DNA of 7,781 bases from Elusimicrobiota bacterium (GTDB lineage: Bacteria > Elusimicrobiota > Elusimicrobia > UBA1565 > JACRDR01): NCBI GenBank assembly GCA_016212845.1, contig JACRDR010000032.1:1-7781 (forward strand). The letters are read 5' to 3'. The notes below the pieces were generated by a model, which saw only the letters and a program-made list of their open reading frames with translations, had not been told where the DNA came from and did not search any database. Positions 1 to 5,666 of the stretch are shown here, piece by piece (position 1 is the first letter of the stretch; the number at the start of each line of letters is the position of its first letter). The position numbers were made by a program, and so were the translations under genes.

Positions 1-1
1 C

Positions 2-235
2 GGCCTGCTCGTCTGGCGCGACACCAACAGCGACGGCAAAGCGCAGCACACCGAGCTCACGCTCGTCGAAGACCTCAAGATCACTTCCATAAGCACGAAG
101 CACGACAACCTCAAGAGCACGTTCATCATGGACGGCAAGGAGCGCGCAACATGGGATTGGTGGCCGACCTGCATGCTGGTTTATCCGAAGCCTATCGCCC
201 GGGCCGGGGCGGGAGGAGCCTCCAAGAAGCTCTAG
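2..235 (+). CDS. C-terminal tail of a large, probably secreted Ca-binding protein (5' partial)
   Basis: The reading frame is open from the left edge and stops at TAG 233-235, giving 77 residues with no start in view. Near the beginning is WRDTNSDGKAQHTEL, which fits the 12-residue EF-hand/dockerin-type loop: D, N and D at loop positions 1, 3 and 5, G at 6, and E at 12. A following segment (LTLVEDLKITSI) and an aromatic end (TWDWWP) resemble the closing part of large extracellular RHS, FG-GAP or haemagglutinin-like proteins, where a 'WxDxNxDGxxxxxEL' unit is common. That family link comes from recalled patterns and was not searched. The body of the protein lies outside the window, so its role is unknown; calcium binding at the cell surface or outside the cell is an inference. 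The last 85 bases overlap the next gene in a different frame. Confidence 0.6.
   Translation, partial: GLLVWRDTNSDGKAQHTELTLVEDLKITSISTKHDNLKSTFIMDGKERATWDWWPTCMLVYPKPIARAGAGGASKKL
137..142 (+). promoter_or_regulatory. Ribosome binding site AAGGAG for the propeller-like gene
   Basis: AAGGAG lies 8 bases upstream of ATG 151, inside the coding sequence of the upstream gene. It supports a start at 151 although that creates a long overlap. No in-frame ATG, GTG or TTG follows the other purine-rich run (GGAGGAG, about 209-216) at a suitable distance. Confidence 0.55.
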
Positions 236-1308
236 ACCGTACCCGGCGTTTCGTACTCGCGGTCACGGCCGCCCTTTGGGGCGGCTGGGCCATGTCCGGG
301 TCCGCCTTCGCGGACTCGATAAAGCCGGCCTACACGATCACCCCCGAGCAGCTGCAGAGCCACGGCATCAACCCCGTCTTTCTCGTCGCGGCGCACCTAA
401 GCGATGGAGGCAAGCGTCTCGTCCTGGCGGAGCACCGGCCCGGCAAGCAATCGGTGCTGCACGTCTTCGACGAGCAGGGCGGCTTCAAGTTCTCGATGCA
501 GGTGCCGTCGCCGCAGCTGGTCGATTTTTACGTCGAGGGAGACGGGCAGTCGGCCTTCCTCGTCGGCAGCCTCGGGACGCGCTTCTATAACGCCAATCTC
601 CAGACCAAGAACGCTCAGTTGATCATGTCCAGCCAGCCGGACCGGCCCGGGTTCCGGGCGCTCACCCCGGTCACGATCGTGCCCAGCGCCGAGGGGCCGG
701 CGGTATACGGCCTGTTCTACGAGGACGAGAAAAGGAGCCGCGACCTGGGCTTCGCCCGGATCGACGAGAACGGCGAGGCGAAGAGCCTGCTCACGACGAC
801 TTCCTGGGAGGACTCCTTCGGGCAGGTCCTGTCGTTCTCCCCCCATCCGGACTTCAAGGGAGCCCTCGTCGTGCACCAAGAACGCAAGAAGGACCCCAAG
901 GCGTACGTGTCGCGCCAGCTGTCGTACGCGGCGAAGGGCGCCAAGCCGCGCCTGCTGGACTTCGGCGACGACATTTTCGGAACGACGTGGCTGCCGGACG
1001 GCGGCGCGGCGATCTACGTGAAGAAGAAGGGCGACGGCGCCTCGCTGATGATGCGCATCCTGTCGTCCGCCGAGCCGGTGACCCTCGCGCAGGGACGCTA
1101 TTTCGCCCCGCGGATGCTGGCCAAGCGGCGGCTCGTCGTCTCGAAACTCGACGACCGCCAGAAGCAGGAAGTCTGGCTGATGACGGTACCCGCGGGCGAG
1201 CCGCAGCAGCTCGACGTGCCCGGGCCGACCGCCTTCTACAGCGCGGACCCGACGGGCACGGCGCTGGCGGCGTGGGGCGGCTGGGGCGTCAGCGCTTTCC
1301 GCTTCTAG
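151..1308 (+). CDS. Exported beta-propeller-like protein of unknown function
   Basis: I do not recognise a named family. The 385-residue product has a basic stretch (DRTRRF, about residues 29-34), a hydrophobic core to about residue 50, and an AFA|DS signal peptidase I site after residue 54. The mature part should therefore be periplasmic or secreted. The long region before the hydrophobic core (about 33 residues) is unusual and overlaps the upstream gene; ATG 151 is kept because AAGGAG precedes it by 8 bases. The mature part is a series of short strand-rich units such as 'GKRLVLAEH', 'WLPDGGAAIYV', 'RRLVVSKLDD' and 'EVWLMTVPAGEPQQL', typical of TolB/WD40-like propeller blades. No catalytic motif is visible. 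It is probably co-transcribed with the upstream secreted-protein gene. Its stop codon overlaps that of the convergent desaturase gene. Confidence 0.72.
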   Translation: MGLVADLHAGLSEAYRPGRGGRSLQEALDRTRRFVLAVTAALWGGWAMSGSAFADSIKPAYTITPEQLQSHGINPVFLVAAHLSDGGKRLVLAEHRPGKQSVLHVFDEQGGFKFSMQVPSPQLVDFYVEGDGQSAFLVGSLGTRFYNANLQTKNAQLIMSSQPDRPGFRALTPVTIVPSAEGPAVYGLFYEDEKRSRDLGFARIDENGEAKSLLTTTSWEDSFGQVLSFSPHPDFKGALVVHQERKKDPKAYVSRQLSYAAKGAKPRLLDFGDDIFGTTWLPDGGAAIYVKKKGDGASLMMRILSSAEPVTLAQGRYFAPRMLAKRRLVVSKLDDRQKQEVWLMTVPAGEPQQLDVPGPTAFYSADPTGTALAAWGGWGVSAFRF

Positions 1309-2522
1309 AACAGCCGGTACTTCAGGATGTCCAAGACGACGGTGAAGCTGAGCAAGCCATGCGCGCTCGGCTGCGGGATGCGGTGCATCGCCTTCACCAT
1401 CGCGCGCCACCGGGCCCGGGCTTCCTCGAAGTCCGCCTCGTAGACCTCGAGCTTCTCGGCCCACTGCCGGCGCATTTCCGAAGACCAGGCGTCCTTGCGG
1501 TGCCGGTACTCGAGCTTCGCGGCCTGATAGCTGATCATCGCGGTCTCGAGCCGTAGGCGGCCCATTTCCAGGCGATACTGGACCTTCGCCCACATCCTCT
1601 CGGAGGCGATGGCGGCGGCCAGACGGCGGGCGACCGCCTCCATCTCGACGGCGAGCTTGGCCTTCAAGATGATGGGCTCGGGGATGCGGCGCATCTTGGT
1701 GACCAGACCGAAGACGTAGAGCACGTTGATCCACCACTTCGCCATGTCGAATTGATACCAGCGCAGGCCGTTGCGGTAGTCGGCCTGAAACTTATGGTGA
1801 AAGTTGTGGTAGCCCTCGCCGAACGTGAACGGGCCCAGCCACCAATTGTCCCGGGCGGTGTCCTTGAGGGAATACGGCCGCGCTCCCCACAGGTGCGCCA
1901 GGGAGTTGATGAACCAGGTCATGTGATGAACGACGACGACGCGCAGGAAGCCGCCCCATAAGAGCCCGCCCAGCGGACGGCCCGCGAGCGCGCCGACGAG
2001 AGCCGGCAGGATGAATCCGAAGAGCACCAGGATCGGCAGGTAGTGGCGGTGCTGGAACATCACCCAGCGGTCCTTCAAGAGGTCGGGCACGTTGTCGAAG
2101 CGGGTGGCCGCGTCGCGGTCGTCCTTGTAGAAGATCCAGCCCATGTGAGCGTAGAAGGCGCCCTTGAGGATGTTGTACGGATCCTCGTCGGTGTCCACGA
2201 ACCGGTGATGGTAGCGGTGGTCGGAGCCCCAGTTCAAGACGGAGTTCTGCACGGCCGCCGCGCCGAAGGCGAGGTAGAAGAGCTGGACGGGCCGCGCGCA
2301 GTCATAGGTCCGGTGGGAGTAGTACCGGTGATAGCCGCCGGTGATGCTGAGGCCGGTGGCCAGATACATGAAGACGAAAATCGCAAGTTCTACCCAGGTC
2401 ACGCCGTAGGTTTTGGCGTACCAGATCGTCCCAAGGATCCCGATGATCGGGGTCAGGGTGATGAACGACGCGTTGACGGGGTCGATCTGCTTATTGCCCT
2501 TCGCGAGGGACGACTGCCGCAT
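1305..2522 (-). CDS. Membrane fatty-acid (acyl-CoA delta-9 type) desaturase with helical C-terminal tail
   Basis: This is a di-iron integral membrane desaturase (PF00487-type) that would introduce a cis double bond into saturated acyl chains, adjusting membrane fluidity. All histidine boxes are present: HRYYSH (65-70), HRYHH (102-106), NSLAH (206-210) and HNFHH (239-243, in GEGYHNFHH). The surrounding WWLGPFTFGEGYHNFHH and TDEDPYN segments are typical of the acyl-CoA subgroup. Hydrophobic segments lie near residues 20-60, 160-200 and 262-275. Residues about 285-385 form a charged, Ala/Arg/Glu-rich, probably helical or coiled-coil tail with no known function. ATG 2522 is preferred to the upstream GTG 2552 because AGGAGG (2527-2532) sits 4 bases before it; the product is then 405 residues. 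The acyl substrate (CoA, ACP or lipid) and the bond position cannot be read from sequence. The gene lies 95 bases downstream of the serine hydrolase gene on the same strand. Confidence 0.93.
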   Translation of the reverse strand: MRQSSLAKGNKQIDPVNASFITLTPIIGILGTIWYAKTYGVTWVELAIFVFMYLATGLSITGGYHRYYSHRTYDCARPVQLFYLAFGAAAVQNSVLNWGSDHRYHHRFVDTDEDPYNILKGAFYAHMGWIFYKDDRDAATRFDNVPDLLKDRWVMFQHRHYLPILVLFGFILPALVGALAGRPLGGLLWGGFLRVVVVHHMTWFINSLAHLWGARPYSLKDTARDNWWLGPFTFGEGYHNFHHKFQADYRNGLRWYQFDMAKWWINVLYVFGLVTKMRRIPEPIILKAKLAVEMEAVARRLAAAIASERMWAKVQYRLEMGRLRLETAMISYQAAKLEYRHRKDAWSSEMRRQWAEKLEVYEADFEEARARWRAMVKAMHRIPQPSAHGLLSFTVVLDILKYRLF

Positions 2523-2526
2523 CCGT

Positions 2527-2532
2527 CCTCCT
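2527..2532 (-). promoter_or_regulatory. Ribosome binding site AGGAGG for the desaturase
   Basis: On the minus strand AGGAGG lies 4 bases before ATG 2522. It decides the start codon: the upstream in-frame GTG at 2552 would place this site inside the coding region and has no comparable purine run before it. Confidence 0.65.
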
Positions 2533-2578
2533 GCCGTCGACGCGTGTCGCACGCATAACGTCGCGCGAACGGCGGGAT

Positions 2579-2608
2579 AGTATGACGGATTTCACCCCCT
2601 CCTTTCAA
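2579..2608 (-). promoter_or_regulatory. Possible sigma-70-type promoter for the desaturase
   Basis: On the minus strand TTGAAA (2608-2603) and CATACT (2584-2579) are separated by 18 bases. An overlapping TACTAT (2582-2577) is an alternative -10. The site begins 9 bases after the stop codon of the serine hydrolase gene, so the desaturase could be expressed separately from it. The match is moderate. The rest of the 95-base gap (2523-2617) holds only this site, the RBS and a G-rich run, AAAGGAGGGGG, of unclear role. Confidence 0.35.
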
Positions 2609-2617
2609 GAGAGGAAG

Positions 2618-3586
2618 TTAGAATTTGGCGGGATATTGCTTGGAAACTTCCTCGAAAACGGCGCCCGAGACGGCGCGGATCGCCGAGGCGAGGCGGTCGA
2701 TGTCTTCGCCGCGGGTCATGACGCAGAGCACGTAGGGGACCTTCGGGTAGTAGACGATCCCGCAGTCGTGGAGCTGCTGCTCCGCGAGCTTGCCCAACCG
2801 GCGCTCGCCGAACTTGTGCGCGACCGGGATGCTTCGAGGCAGCGGGGCCGCAAGCCCCTCCGAAAACTCGCTTTGCGCCAAGACCTCGAGCGCGCGCTCG
2901 GAGTAGCGCCGGTCGAGATAGGAGCCGTTGAAGAGGATCCGGAAGATCGAGGCGTAGTCGCGCACCGTCAGCTCGTCGGGCACTCCGTCCGCCGGGACGA
3001 GGACCCCCAGCTCGTCGTAGAGCCGGTGGATGCCCTCCACGCCGACTTTCTGCACCAGCATCGCCATCGCGGTGTTGTCGGAGCGCCGGATCATTTGGCT
3101 CACGAGTTCGCTGACCGTGCGCGTGGAGCCGGGCGCCATCGGCTCGCTCGGCCGGTAGTGAGGGTCGAGCGGGAGGCCGTCGCTCTCCGGGACCGTGAGC
3201 GTTTGGGAGAGAAGCGACGGATCGTCTTCCGCCGCGTCGAGCACGGCCACCATCATCGGCACCTTCAGAAGGCTGGCCGGCAGGAACTTCGTGTCCTCGT
3301 TGACGCCGAACCAAGGGCCGTTGCGGAGGTCGCGGAAGTAGATGGAGACGTGCGTGACGTCCTTGCGCGACACCAGCTGCGCCGCCAGCGCGTCGAGATT
3401 CCGTCCGAAGTGCCGCAGCTCCGCCGGCCGGTCTTCGGACTCGCAGTCGAGCAGCGGGTCGATCCATTTGTAGGACGACACGCGGGCGCCGCGCTCGAAC
3501 TTCAAGCCTTGGCGGGCGGGGGCCGCGCAGCCCGAAAAGAGAGCGAGCGCGAGCGCCCAAAGCGCCGCGGATCGTCGTGCCTGCAC
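2618..3586 (-). CDS. Class A beta-lactamase-fold serine hydrolase lipoprotein
   Basis: This 322-residue protein has the penicilloyl-serine-transferase signature set. The active-site motif SLLK is at 105-108 (SxxK), SDN at 169-171, and KFG at 258-260 stands where KTG/KSG is usual. The N-terminus (MQARRSAALWALALALFSGC) is a signal peptide ending in a lipobox-like FSGC with Cys20 as the likely lipidated residue; Phe at -3 is not the classic Leu. The fold matches the Beta-lactamase2 (PF13354) family. Family members include beta-lactamases and uncharacterised cell-wall hydrolases; the HKFGE variant recalls serine hydrolases of environmental lineages more than resistance enzymes. Glu205 in VPDELTVRDY is a candidate for the omega-loop general base, but I cannot align it securely. 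Antibiotic hydrolysis is therefore not implied. The start is GTG 3586, immediately before the signal peptide. No good RBS is visible, and a promoter lies directly upstream, consistent with a leaderless message. Confidence 0.87.
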   Translation of the reverse strand: MQARRSAALWALALALFSGCAAPARQGLKFERGARVSSYKWIDPLLDCESEDRPAELRHFGRNLDALAAQLVSRKDVTHVSIYFRDLRNGPWFGVNEDTKFLPASLLKVPMMVAVLDAAEDDPSLLSQTLTVPESDGLPLDPHYRPSEPMAPGSTRTVSELVSQMIRRSDNTAMAMLVQKVGVEGIHRLYDELGVLVPADGVPDELTVRDYASIFRILFNGSYLDRRYSERALEVLAQSEFSEGLAAPLPRSIPVAHKFGERRLGKLAEQQLHDCGIVYYPKVPYVLCVMTRGEDIDRLASAIRAVSGAVFEEVSKQYPAKF

Positions 3587-3592
3587 GTCCCA

Positions 3593-3621
3593 AGAATACC
3601 CAAGCGGCGGGGCCTCGTCAA
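3593..3621 (-). promoter_or_regulatory. Sigma-70-type promoter of the serine hydrolase, probably leaderless
   Basis: On the minus strand TTGACG (3621-3616) and TATTCT (3598-3593) are separated by exactly 17 bases, giving 5/6 and 4/6 matches to consensus. Only six bases (TGGGAC) separate the -10 box from the GTG start at 3586. Transcription would therefore begin at or next to the start codon. Confidence 0.6.
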
Positions 3622-3638
3622 TCGGGGAGCCGGGGAAA

Positions 3639-4904
3639 ATGATAGAATCCCGTCAGACCGTGCCCCGCAAGACCGTCGAGAAAGCCGCGCCCGCCGCCAA
3701 GCCCGCCGCGAAAGTCTACAGCCGGCCCCTGTCGCACTCCTCGATCTCGATGTACCTGGAGTGCCCGCAGAAATTCAAGCTCAAGTACGTCGACAAGCTG
3801 CCCGAGCTCCCGAAGTGGTTCTTCTCCTTCGGCCAGAGCGTGCACAAGGCGCTCGAGTTCTTCTACTCGATTCCCGCGCTGCCCGCGCCGACGCTCGAGC
3901 GCCTGCTGCAGGAATACAAGGACGGGTGGCTCAAGGCGGGCTACAAGGACGCGGAGCAGGAGCGCGAGTATCTGGAGGACGGCGAGCGCATTCTTCGCGA
4001 GTTCTACGCGAAGAACATCAAGACGTTCAAGCTCCCCCTTTTCGCCGAGTACAAGTTCGAGCTGGAAGTCGAAGGGGTCCCGCTGCTCGGCTTCGTCGAC
4101 CGGATCGACAAGCTCGACAACGGAAAGCTGCACATCCTCGACTACAAGACCGGCAAGGCCATCCCGAAGGAACGGCTTCAGGCGGACCGGCAGCTCACGA
4201 TGTACCAGCTGGCGGTGGAAAAGCTCATCGGCGCCGAGGTGGAAAGCCTGACGTTCTACCACCTCCCCACGAACAAGGAGCTGACCGTCGGCCCGCGGGC
4301 GGCCGCCCAGATCGACGCGCTCAAGGACACGATCGTGACCGTCAACGACGGTATCCAGGCGAGCCGCTTCGACCCGACGCCCGACGAGGGCAAGTGCCGC
4401 TGGTGCGATTTCAAGCCGCATTGTCCCGCGTTCCGCCCGGGCTTCTACGGCGCCCCGCTGCCCGCGCCCGCGAAGGCCGCGCCGGCCGCTCAGCCGGACC
4501 TGCCGGGAGGGCTCGGCGACTCGGCGAAGCTCGCCGAGCTCGTCGACCGCTACGGCGACGCCCTCGCGAACGTGAAGCGCCTGGAGTCCGACGCGCAGGC
4601 GCTGCGCGAGGAGATCGCCGCCATCTTGGGACGCAACGGCTACGTGCGCGCCTTCGGCTCCCGCTTCGAGGTGAGCGCGGCGGCCGAGACCCGCTGGGAG
4701 ATCCGCGACCGCGTGAAGCTGCTCGAGGTGCTCAAGCGCCACGGCCTCTACGAGGCGACGCTCAAGCCCGCGGCGCCCGAGGTCTACCGCCTGCTCGACG
4801 ACCCGAAGCTGCCCCTGGAAGCGCGGCGGGACCTGGAAGCGCTGGCGGAAAAGAAGCAGCTTCCGGGCTTGTCCCTCAAGCCCCTGTCGGAAGGAAGAGC
4901 CTAG
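3639..4904 (+). CDS. RecB/Cas4-like PD-(D/E)XK nuclease with Fe-S cysteine motif
   Basis: The 421-residue protein carries the AddB/RecB/Cas4-type nuclease core (PF12705-like). In order: LSHSSISMYLECPQKFKLKY (31-50, first cysteine C42), FGQSVHKALE with H69, GFVDRID with D154, ILDYKTGK with D168 and K170 (the D-x-K catalytic motif), and RQLTMYQLAV with Q185. The cysteines C253-x2-C256-x5-C262, together with C42, match the four-cysteine 4Fe-4S lock of AddB and Cas4. The role is probably DNA-end processing in repair or recombination. After a Pro/Ala linker (about 272-292), residues 293-421 form a charged helical domain of unknown role. There is no helicase domain, and no cas or addA gene is visible nearby. 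ATG 3639 has GGGGAG 9 bases upstream. GTG 3660 is a serious alternative, because an extended -10 lies at 3640-3648; it would remove only seven non-conserved residues. Confidence 0.88.
   Translation: MIESRQTVPRKTVEKAAPAAKPAAKVYSRPLSHSSISMYLECPQKFKLKYVDKLPELPKWFFSFGQSVHKALEFFYSIPALPAPTLERLLQEYKDGWLKAGYKDAEQEREYLEDGERILREFYAKNIKTFKLPLFAEYKFELEVEGVPLLGFVDRIDKLDNGKLHILDYKTGKAIPKERLQADRQLTMYQLAVEKLIGAEVESLTFYHLPTNKELTVGPRAAAQIDALKDTIVTVNDGIQASRFDPTPDEGKCRWCDFKPHCPAFRPGFYGAPLPAPAKAAPAAQPDLPGGLGDSAKLAELVDRYGDALANVKRLESDAQALREEIAAILGRNGYVRAFGSRFEVSAAAETRWEIRDRVKLLEVLKRHGLYEATLKPAAPEVYRLLDDPKLPLEARRDLEALAEKKQLPGLSLKPLSEGRA
3640..3648 (+). promoter_or_regulatory. Possible extended -10 promoter for the nuclease gene
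   Basis: TGATAGAAT fits the extended -10 pattern TGnTATAAT with one mismatch in the hexamer. No good -35 is visible at 17 bases. If it is used, transcription starts near 3655 and translation would begin at GTG 3660, not ATG 3639. Confidence 0.35.
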
Positions 4905-5228
4905 CTAGACGGAGAAGGACGTCCCGCAGCCGCAGGTGGACGTCGCGTTCGGGTTCTGCATCACGAAGCCGGACTTCATGAGGCTCGACTGCCAATCCAC
5001 CGTCGAGCCGAACAGGAAGAATTCCGACTTCGGATCGATGACGACCTTGGCGCCGTTGGACTCGTAGACCTTGTCGTCGCCGGACGCCTGATCGGAGATC
5101 TCGAAGGCGACGCTCATGCCGGCGCAGCCGCCGGAGCTGACCTTCACGCGCAGAAATCCCCGCGGCTTGCCTTCCTTGGCGAGCAGAGCCTGGACCTTCT
5201 GCGCGGCGCCGGCGGTCAAGCCGATCAT
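4905..5228 (-). CDS. A-type iron-sulfur cluster carrier (IscA/ErpA/HesB family), second copy
   Basis: This 107-residue protein is a full-length HesB/IscA-type carrier that accepts Fe-S clusters and passes them to apo-proteins in the cytoplasm. The three ligand cysteines are in the expected places: C35 in SSGGCAGMSV, and C99 and C101 in the C-terminal TCGCG motif. The N-terminal MIGLTAGAAQKV also matches the family. ATG 5228 lies 7 bases after the stop codon of the upstream paralogue, with a weak AGGG before it, so the two are an operon with coupled translation. Which family member it is (IscA, ErpA, SufA) cannot be decided from sequence alone. Its TAG stop (4907-4905) directly abuts the TAG of the convergent nuclease gene. 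Confidence 0.92.
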   Translation of the reverse strand: MIGLTAGAAQKVQALLAKEGKPRGFLRVKVSSGGCAGMSVAFEISDQASGDDKVYESNGAKVVIDPKSEFFLFGSTVDWQSSLMKSGFVMQNPNATSTCGCGTSFSV

Positions 5229-5235
5229 TCGGACC

Positions 5236-5559
5236 CTAGAACTGGTTGGACTCGCCGCACCCGCACGATTTCTTCACGTTCGGGTTCTGGATCTTGAAGC
5301 CGGAGCCGGTCGTATCTTCGACGTAGTCGATGGTCGACGCCTTGAGGAAGCCCGCGGACTGCGCGTCGATGAGCACGGAGAAGCCGTCGGAGACGATCTC
5401 GTTGTCGCCGTCCTTCTTGTTGTCGAAGCCGAAGGCGTAAGAATAACCGGAGCAGCCGCCCGGCTGGACCGCGATGCGGAGGGACTTGCCCTTCGCGGCA
5501 GGCTCGACGTTGAAAAACTCCTGGACCTTCTTCACGGCGCTCGGCGTAAGCGTGACCAT
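5236..5559 (-). CDS. A-type iron-sulfur cluster carrier (IscA/ErpA/HesB family), first copy
   Basis: The ATG 5559 start gives 107 residues beginning MVTLTPSAVKKVQEFF, the normal start of this family. C36 in PGGCSGYSYAF and C99/C101 in SCGCG are the cluster ligands. The role is delivery of Fe-S clusters to client enzymes. GTG 5568 is also in frame, but GAGGTG (5571-5566) is better read as the RBS for ATG 5559, 6 bases downstream, and the shorter protein equals its neighbour in length. It is the first gene of a two-gene operon with the paralogue downstream. The two copies differ clearly in the middle region (FGFDNKKDGDNEIV against FEISDQASGDDKVY), so they are not a recent duplication and probably serve different clients. 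No IscS, IscU or Suf genes are in the window. Confidence 0.92.
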   Translation of the reverse strand: MVTLTPSAVKKVQEFFNVEPAAKGKSLRIAVQPGGCSGYSYAFGFDNKKDGDNEIVSDGFSVLIDAQSAGFLKASTIDYVEDTTGSGFKIQNPNVKKSCGCGESNQF

Positions 5560-5565
5560 TCCATT

Positions 5566-5571
5566 CACCTC
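5566..5571 (-). promoter_or_regulatory. Ribosome binding site GAGGTG setting the first carrier's start
   Basis: GAGGTG on the minus strand ends 6 bases before ATG 5559. It includes the GTG at 5568 that could be mistaken for the start codon; reading it as an RBS gives a protein with the usual family N-terminus. Confidence 0.6.
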
Positions 5572-5580
5572 GTCGGGACA

Positions 5581-5589
5581 ATTATACCA
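5581..5589 (-). promoter_or_regulatory. Extended -10 promoter of the Fe-S carrier operon
   Basis: The minus strand reads TGGTATAAT (5589-5581), a perfect TATAAT preceded by TGn. It lies 21 bases before ATG 5559, so the leader would be about 15 bases. No consensus -35 is at 17 bases; that position falls inside the adjoining inverted repeat. TTGTCA occurs only 13 bases away, too close to work normally. Confidence 0.6.
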
Positions 5590-5594
5590 GAAAC

Positions 5595-5650
5595 GGGACT
5601 GACAACGATCTTCGGTTTCTCGTTAGAAACCGAAGATCGGGGTCTGTCCC
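5595..5650. repeat. 56-bp REP/MITE-like inverted repeat
   Basis: Two 25-base arms (5595-5619 and 5626-5650) surround the six bases TCGTTA. The inner 14 bases of each arm (CGATCTTCGGTTTC, 5606-5619, and its complement, 5626-5639) are perfect, and a T-A pair can extend the stem around a CGTT loop. The outer ends GGGACTGAC and GTCTGTCCC pair with one mismatch; two A/G mismatches lie between the blocks. No T-run follows on either strand, so it is not a typical terminator. Ends of the form GGGACnGAC...GTCnGTCCC recall REP-type elements moved by RAYT/Y1 transposases in environmental genomes; that link is from memory. No transposase is in the window. Confidence 0.7.
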
Positions 5651-5666
5651 TAGGCGTGTATAAGAG

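Noticed and set aside
397..1737. A 446-codon minus-strand open frame
   Set aside because: It lies opposite the signal-peptide propeller-like gene and in the wrong frame of the desaturase. Its composition is a low-complexity Arg/Gly/Ala shadow.
2523..2552. GTG 2552 as the desaturase start
   Set aside because: The extra ten residues have no family support, and the AGGAGG site would lie inside the coding region; ATG 2522 fits better.
2480..2594. Small minus-strand ORF beginning at GTG after the AAAGGAGGGGG run
   Set aside because: The purine run is only about 2 bases from the GTG, the frame overlaps the desaturase start, and the peptide is Arg-rich without features. A leader peptide cannot be excluded but is not supported.
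2582..4981. A 799-codon plus-strand open frame covering two genes
   Set aside because: It is antisense to the serine hydrolase and out of frame with the nuclease, both of which carry intact catalytic motifs. Its translation is Arg/Ala/Gly-rich without recognisable domains, as expected for GC-rich shadow frames.
5600..5605. TTGTCA as the -35 of the Fe-S carrier operon
   Set aside because: It is only 13 bases from TATAAT, too short for a normal sigma-70 spacer; the extended -10 explains the promoter without it.
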